Assembly: GCF_954871325.1 (NCBI RefSeq)
Contig: NC_088775.1
Location: 37,363,561 to 37,427,560 of the forward strand
DNA length: 64,000 nucleotides
DNA from: Gordionus sp. m RMFG-2023
Taxonomy: Eukaryota > Nematomorpha > Gordioida > Chordodea > Parachordodidae
Direction: 5' to 3'
Shown one piece after another: positions 58,301 through 64,000 of the stretch. Positions within the stretch are counted from its first letter, which is position 1; each line of letters begins with the position of its first letter. Position numbers and translations under genes: made by a program. A model generated the notes under the pieces. It was not told the origin of the DNA. It was given only the letters and a program-made list of their open reading frames with translations, and did not search any database.

Positions 58301-59987
58301 TATTAAATAAACTACCTGATTCGACTAGCCCCATCGATTATCCGACTAGCCACGGGTTCGGGGCTACTAGGTTCAAAAAATGACTTTTACTAAAACTTTT
58401 TTAGAGAAAAAATTATTAAATATTTAAAAAATATAACAGTATATATTTATAGTTAGATGTTTAAGGTATCGATTGTATTTTGTAAGATCTTATACGATCA
58501 TTATTTTCAGAGCTATGATGATTTTGACAAAAATTGCGCCGACTAGCCCTGGTCACCCCTATTCTAAAATTGTCTTAATAAAAATATCTGCTTCATTTAA
58601 AAATGTATTAAATAGAATATTATTTGAACATTTTAATATAATATTTTTAGCAATAGCGCCATAAAATTTATTATCAATTTTTAAGTGTAGAGATGAACAG
58701 AGCTGTTGATTTTGTGAATCTTATTACAACTGAATATTAACTGCATGAAGTAGATTTCCTATATATGAAACGAATTTCAAATATGCTTCTGCCATTTCAT
58801 ACTCGAAAAAATTTTTCAAAATTTTTGGACATTTAATAAGAAATATTTTTTTAAGCGTTTTAAAATTCTATCGATGGCAGGTATTAATGATAACCACCTG
58901 ATAGGTACATATCGCAACAACTCACACCATTCCAAGTCAGACCACTCCACCATCTCTTTTAATTCATTAACTCTTTTAGTTGATGAACTAAATTCGTTAA
59001 AACATTTCATTACAATTATTTCGACATCTACAGATAGTACATTCATTGCCTTCTTGCAAGAATTATGTAGTATACAGCCAATTGATATTAATTCATTATT
59101 GTGCTGCCTCAATTAGCTAAATACACTTTGGTTTTTGCCAAAATTTACAGAGGTATTATCAGTGCAGAAAGCTGACATGCAAATCATTGATAACCCTGAA
59201 TCAGCTATATTTACAATTATGTGGTTAGCTACATCGTTGGATTTTCCACTATTCGAGGAAAAAAATTTTAACAGTTTTATTGAAATGTTCTTATTCTTGT
59301 TGAAATAGTGAAGGATCAAAGGAAATGTTTTAATATTTCCCTTATTAGATGCATCTGTTAGAATTGCATATGGATGCCCACCTTTCAAATCGTCTAGAAT
59401 TGATCTCTAGGATTCAGATACTAAAACATTTGTGATAGGTTTGCTCCTTTTTGTTCTAACACAAGTAAGATTTGCACTTATATTGGAGTCGTTAAATATC
59501 ATGGGAAAGATTCGACCCACATTGTGATGATATATCTCTGTGATTAACTACATGATAGTTGTATACGATTTCCGCATCTGTAGTTACATCCATATTATTT
59601 ATTATTTTTGGAGAATATTTTTGTATTGCAATCGATGTTTATATACTCCCCTGTACTGACTTATATGAATAAAATGATGCTGATTTATTATTGGATAAAA
59701 ATAAAAGAGGATAGAAAGAAATTTACAAACTGGACATGTTTTTAAAATAAATGTTTAAAATTTATTTTAAAAATATAAAAATAATCAATTACTGTCTCTC
59801 AAAATTATTACTTATATATTAAAAACGTTAAAATACTTTTAAAAAAAATTGCGGGAGAAATTAAAAAATTGCGGTAGATGTTTGTGGGAGATTTCCAATT
59901 GCGGTAGTTTTGCGGGAGAAAGATGTCTGCGTGTAAACTAAAAAATTGCGGGAGTCTACCGCTGATGGGGGGGGTATGGCAACCCTG

Positions 59988-60383
59988 CTCATAATGTATA
60001 CTATAGCATTAACAGTTGAAGCTTAATTGATTTTTATTATTTAAATTATTTTATACCTCTAATTAAATAAATATAATCATATTAATTGAGAATTAACAAA
60101 TTTAATATTGTAATTAGCGGAGTTCAAAATCACTAAACAACTATATTATTCATTTTTATTAATTACTATGTCTCTTCCTAAAATTTCAAGGCCCAAATAA
60201 GTAAAAGAGATTTCTTTATAAAAAGTAAGTGGGCATATAGTTGATAATCCTCTATTATACAAAATTGATTATAAAATATTAGGTAAAATGCAACTTATAC
60301 AGACGTATTTGACATTTATAGAATATATTACAGTTAATAATTTAATAAATTTTATTAATAAATACTTTTGATAATAAAATATG
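59988..60383. other. AT-rich stretch without recognisable genes
   Basis: I see nothing in it. Confidence 0.4.
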
Positions 60384-61330
60384 CAGGGATCCAAACCGAA
60401 ACTCAACCGAAATATTAAACCGCTAAAAACCGGTATTTTTTATCTAACCTAAACCGCTAAAAAATTCTAGCCGAACCTGAACCGAACCGCTAAAATGCTT
60501 CTGAATTGTTCAAGCCTTATGATTTTATGCTTATAAAATAATGTGTAAGTTGTTACTAGTATATTACTAAAATTTTAAATATATTCGAATTGTTTAAAGA
60601 TTATTATCAATCACATTTGATTGATAAGTTTCAGTCATAATTTTTATAAACTATACTATATTGCCATTTTACAACATTTTTTTAAAATATTTTAAGCTTA
60701 TAAATTATTATGCCTAGAGAAAAATTAAATCCAATATATGAATTATTTACATATAGTATTATAAATGACACATCAAAATTTAATATTACTAATTGTCAAA
60801 TAAATATGAAAAGCCATCATGGATCAAATATTGAGCGTCACATAAGAAGAAGCCAACCTCTAGAATTCGATATAATTAACAAAATATCACAACAAAAGCC
60901 TAATAAAATAAAAAAGTTTAAGATGTCATCTAGCCAACAGACAATAGAAGAAGCATTAAAGGAACAAACAATTTAAGTAAAACTAAATAAAATTTTAATA
61001 ATCAATGCTTGTACTGAGTTGGTCGCTTTTAATTGCAGACCATTCAAGTATCATACAGGGAACTTTATTTTACAGCTTTGGAATGAGAAGCAATTATAGG
61101 GTTGATGAATATCCTAAAGTAAAGCTACCAAGAACCTACAACTTGAGCAGCTAACTTTAGAGGATTTTTATGACATATGTATGGCTAAAAGCTAAATTAG
61201 AAATTTCTATTTTTACTTCACCCTTTGCTGGTTCAATAAAGGATGCTATGAATTTTAGAGAAAAACAACGTTTAAACAACAATGCCTTTTTGTCATGCCT
61301 ATATCTTATCTAGATTTAAGGTATGTTTTA
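60384..61330 (+). mobile_element. hAT relic (family D, BED finger)
   Basis: It starts CAGGGATCCAAACCGAAACT followed by AACCGAA and ACCGCTAAA repeats, the subterminal style of many hAT elements. An N-terminal BED-finger piece and a few more transposase-like codons follow. The right end and target duplication were not found (left flank AAAATATG). Confidence 0.6.
60710..60976 (+). pseudogene. BED-type zinc finger of a hAT transposase
   Basis: The 88-codon frame reads MPREKLNPIYELFTYSIIND, then CQINMKSHHGSNIERHIRRS. The spacing of the Cys and the H-x-x-S-N-x-x-R-H core match a BED finger, but the first Cys of the usual C-x2-C pair is missing (ITNC). A short acidic/Gln tail and a stop follow. At 61010-61100 hAT-like sequence resumes (ELVAFNCRPFKYHTGNF) with stops. 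Confidence 0.65.
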
Positions 61331-61827
61331 AAATATTATATTATATCTTATATAAATTTAATTAATAATTTTATTTACCTTAATTAATAATTTTATTTTA
61401 CTTTATATATTTTTCTACCTGTTCATATAAAATAATAAGATTTTTTTAATGATATTGTTAAGTAGTTGTAATTTTTTTATTATTTATAATTCTCCTTTAA
61501 ACTACTTGTTTGGTTTTGGTAATGATATTCAAAATTTAAATTGTTTTTCTTTTTTTTACTTGTTTTTGTTTTGGTAATGGCATTCAAAATTTAAATTGTT
61601 TTCTTTTTTTTACTTGCTTTTGTTTTGATAATGGCATTCAAAATTTATATTGTTTTTCTTTTTTTTTTTGAACTACACTAATTCTAATTGTGAATGACAT
61701 TATATTAGTTACAAATTTTATTATAAAAAGATCGAATTTGATTTTATATTTTTAGTGAAAAATTAAATTGATTCGTAAATAAAACAAAAATATAAATCTC
61801 GTAATTACGCAATTTTTAGAATTCAAC
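61331..61827. repeat. AT-rich stretch with a tandem repeat of about 60 bp, three copies
   Basis: Near 61500-61680 the unit TTGTTTTGGTAATGGCATTC + AAAATTTAAATTGTTTTTCT is repeated three times with small changes. No genes. The right part may contain the LTR of the next element, since TGGTGGCAGTCC (a primer-site candidate) follows at about 61829. Confidence 0.65.
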
Positions 61828-62458
61828 ATGGTGGCAGTCCACTACATATACGAGGAAATCGTGAATAAAAAATAAGTATGAAACATATTCCCAACAATAA
61901 TGTTAATATAAATATTGAATTTCCGATATAATCAGGCAATGGCGATCATTTTTTAAGTATATTCGAGAACATTTTTAAGGATACTCAGATCTCGGACATC
62001 GAAAAAGCTGGATCCTTCACAAGAAGACTACCAGACGAAGAATATATCAAGCTCAAATCGATATGTTCACCTACCGACTTCATCAATCCATCGATATAGA
62101 TTGCAAAATTCAGGTTATTACACCCGAGGAAATCTACAAGTTCGAACTTATTATTATTTAACGCAGATGTACAAGGTAAAAATGAAAGTTATATCAGTTG
62201 GGTAAGTAGATTATGCATTTAAAAAAATGAGTGTTTTGGTAGACGATAGTAGAGTTATTGAAAAAGTAAAAATTTTGTCAATCAGCAAAAATATTAGGCA
62301 GAAAATTACGTTAAAAGAAAACATTACATTAGCAGAAGTTCTTACTTTAAGAGATGATTTTGAGGAGTTAGAATTAAAAGAAAATATAATTGCTAAAGTT
62401 GAAAATATTTCTTTATAGGAAAAACAGAAGATGATACAATCGTGAAACATGTAGGAAG

Positions 62459-62466
62459 GCAAAGAG
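62459..62466. repeat. 8-bp target duplication, left copy
   Basis: GCAAAGAG, identical to 62851-62858. Confidence 0.9.
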
Positions 62467-62850
62467 CAGAGTTGTACAAAAGATCTTCTTTGAAGATTTT
62501 TTAGCGAGATCTAGCTCAAAAATTTGAGCAAGATCTTTGAAGATCGTAAAATTTGAAGATCTTTTATTTTTTAAAAATTTTGTGTAACGATCTTCAAAAA
62601 TCTTCATGATATTTATTTTTTTACCCCTTTATTAAAAGCCCAGATTTTTTTCAATTTTCATCAAGGCAGGAGGAGAGGTATAAAACATAAAAGAAATATT
62701 ATATTAATAAAATTGAAAAACATCTGGGCTTTTAATGAAGGGGTAAAAAAATAAATATCATGAAGATCTTTGAAGATCGTTGATCGCAGCGTTACACAAA
62801 ATTTTTAAAAAACAAAAGATCTTTTTATTTTGAGCAAATGTACAACTCTG
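62467..62850. mobile_element. hAT-type foldback MITE (384 bp)
   Basis: Ends are CAGAGTTGTACA and its inverse, flanked by exact 8-bp duplications GCAAAGAG. The arms pair over most of their length: CACAAAATTTTTAAAAA, TTCATGATATTTATTTTTTT, ACCCCTTTATTAAAAGCCCA and their complements. Several AAGATCTTTGAAGATC-type short palindromes lie near the ends. It has no coding content. It is inserted in the LTR-element fossil. Confidence 0.9.
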
Positions 62851-62858
62851 GCAAAGAG
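62851..62858. repeat. 8-bp target duplication, right copy
   Basis: GCAAAGAG, identical to 62459-62466. Confidence 0.9.
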
Positions 62859-62884
62859 GTAGGAAAACAGAAGAAAACAAGCAA

Positions 62885-63316
62885 GTGGTGAGATATGGAG
62901 ACCACCACGAAAGACAAAATTTACAATCTAATTACGATAACAGACAACGATGGACAACAAGAGGCCATGACTTTCAAAGAAATAATTATCAAGGAAATAA
63001 TTACAACCCTAGATATCAGAACTATAATGCTAGTTATTACAACAACGTCAGGGCAAACTACCCAGGATCGTACAATAATTTTTCAGGATTTGATAATAGA
63101 ACTAGTTATAATAACAATAACTATAATAACCATAGATTTAATAATGATTATAATTACAGATATAACAGACATAACGATTCAAGATTTATTCAGATACATA
63201 AAAATAATCATAATATTGGAAATCAAGGAAGAAATCAAGTATGTAATTGTAGACATCATAACCACGATAATAGAATAGTCAATCGCGATACACAAAGAAG
63301 AGATAAAAGAAGATGA
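62885..63316 (+). mobile_element. Ty3 fossil, Asn/Arg-rich Gag tail region
   Basis: The region is dominated by Asn, Tyr, Arg and His (for example GNNYNPRYQNYNASYYNN, NNYNNHRFNNDYNYR), an RNA-binding type of Gag tail. It is part of the fossil at 61828-64000. It directly follows the hAT MITE insertion. Confidence 0.5.
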
Positions 63317-63548
63317 AAATGATAAATTAGAAAAAAAGAATATAATTTATATTAGAGATCTGCAAAAGTTTCAAGGCTTCCGTTTGGATTAAAGACTTTG
63401 TCAGCAATATTCCAACAAACTATGGACAATATATTCGGGGACATGAAAGATGTTATATTTTATATCGACTGCTGATTACTGGGGACGACGATGAAGCTCA
63501 TCTGAATAACATAAAAATGGTATTTGACAAGATATCAAAATATGGGCT

Positions 63549-63870
63549 TGTAAAAAAGCCCCTTACTCTCAACCCTTCCCTTTAGCTTAATCTACACTTA
63601 AATATCCAAGGGTTCTTCCAAATTATTTATTCACAATGATAAAATAACAACTAATATAAAATATATAAACCAATAACCAATAACTATCTCATTACATGAT
63701 CCGAGACATCCAATATACATTCCTCTTTGTTCTTCTCCAGCTGGCATCAAGTGATCTCCCCATTCTCCATTCTTCCCCCAAGGAAAATTAATTCTTCATG
63801 TCATAAAAATTGACTGACATTTAGTATATTATATTAAATTTACTTCTTCTTTTTTCTAACTGCTACAACA
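63549..63870. mobile_element. Solo LTR (322 bp) inserted in the Ty3 fossil
   Basis: It starts TGTAAAAAAGCCCC and ends CTGCTACAACA (TG...CA), flanked by exact 5-bp duplications GGGCT (63544-63548 and 63871-63875). It has no internal coding region, as expected after recombination between two LTRs. The composition is richer in C and T than the surroundings. The parent family is unknown. Confidence 0.7.
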
Positions 63871-64000
63871 GGGCTTACACTAAATTTTACAAAAAGTATA
63901 TTTTTTAAAGACAAAACTACAGTTTTTGAGGCACGATATAGACCACAAAGGTATACATCCGAATGCAGATAAGATTAAAGCTATTTCAAACATGTCGGAA

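Larger units (their letters stand above)
57135..58559 (+). mobile_element. pogo-like element (Tc1/mariner superfamily), internally deleted
   Basis: It is flanked by TA on both sides (57133-57134 and 58560-58561). The ends are GGGGAGACCAGGGCTAGTCG and, reverse-complemented at right, GGGGTGACCAGGGCTAGTCG. Inside are an N-terminal transposase piece and three tandem 139-bp repeats; the DDE domain is missing. It is inserted in the hAT relic family C, so it is younger than that relic. Confidence 0.85.
56690..59640 (-). pseudogene. hAT transposase (family C)
   Basis: In order on the minus strand: a degenerate N-terminal region (59400-59640, ending RTKAE-like KKEQTYHKC); ILTDASNKGNIKTFPLILHY (first catalytic Asp) and SAFCTDNTSVNFGKNQSVF (second Asp) in 59113-59388; VLSVDVEIIVMKCFNEFSSS and VPIRWLSLIPAIDRIL in 58816-59112; KIDNKFYGAIAKN-like sequence near 58650; then beyond the pogo insertion DSPEYLKLDALKAEEKW and VFSSPHFNA in 56829-57083, a stop, and SENIFSLIRTAWKKERS, the end of the dimerisation domain. 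This order matches animal hAT transposases with a DUF4371 region. Stops and frame changes make it inactive. Confidence 0.8.
56690..59987 (-). mobile_element. hAT relic (family C, ZNF862/DUF4371-type), split by a pogo-like element
   Basis: The right terminus (5' end of the coding strand) reverse-complemented reads CAGGGTTGCCATACCCCCCC, a normal hAT start, followed by ATTGCGG and TCTCCCGCA repeats. The left end was not found, so the copy is truncated or decayed there; the 8 bp after the right end is CTCATAAT with no partner seen. A pogo-like element occupies 57135-58559. Confidence 0.7.
61828..64000 (+). mobile_element. Ty3/gypsy LTR-element fossil, truncated by the window end
   Basis: A primer-site candidate (TGGTGGCAGTCC) near 61829 is followed by Gag-like sequence, an Asn-rich basic region (62885-63316) and reverse transcriptase motifs (about 63370-63540 and 63885-64000). 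Two younger elements are inserted in it: a hAT MITE at 62467-62850 and a solo LTR at 63549-63870. The copy is broken with many breaks and looks much older than the element at 29003-35744. Confidence 0.7.

Overview
The window looks like transposon-dominated, very AT-rich nuclear DNA from an animal, most likely an invertebrate. The clues are several hAT families, two Ty3-type LTR elements, pogo-like and Merlin-like elements, a LINE with an R2-like C-terminal domain, and MULEs carrying PHD and OTU domains. I see no rRNA gene, no convincing functional tRNA, no bacterial-style operon and no host gene I would defend. The species cannot be named from the sequence.

Layout. 1-3490: minus-strand MULE-type transposon with PHD, OTU and transposase modules, damaged. 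3.64-5.02 kb: GACTCAAGTT/GTCCTCTAGTCGAC repeat block with an inverted left end. 5813-7586: hAT element with perfect 8-bp target duplications. 8507-18587: a foldback structure of about 30 units of roughly 300 bp arranged as two nested inverted repeats; the inner one (12050-16493) has a perfect 9-bp duplication. 18957-19858: pogo-like non-autonomous element. 20.1-23.9 kb: GGCTTGG-type repeats around a second PHD-OTU MULE copy, whose OTU frame is still open. 24.2-25.5 kb: damaged inverted copy of hAT family B. 25.9 kb: Merlin-like fragment. 29003-35744: young but broken Ty3/gypsy element with near-identical LTRs. 36.1-39.1 kb: a foldback MITE, a hAT relic and an LTR-element relic. 41.0-41.9 kb: LINE fragment. 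42512-44603 and 48516-50301: two hAT family B copies, the second nested in a long-TIR transposon (47605-51731). 53.9-56.4 kb: 41-bp minisatellite. 56.7-60.0 kb: hAT relic with a pogo-like element inside it. 60.4-61.3 kb: BED-finger hAT relic. 61.85-64.0 kb: Ty3-type fossil carrying a hAT MITE and a solo LTR.

How the parts relate. Most elements are nested or paralogous, so relative ages can be read from the sequence. All three family B hAT copies carry the same short GC-rich insert at the same site, so a copy already interrupted was amplified. The foldback block has 9-bp duplications, which suit MULEs, and MULE proteins are encoded on both sides of it, but no sequence link between their ends was found. 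The Ty3 element, with nearly identical LTRs, is among the youngest insertions. Boundaries given with a target-site duplication are firm to the base; others are approximate because they were read by eye.
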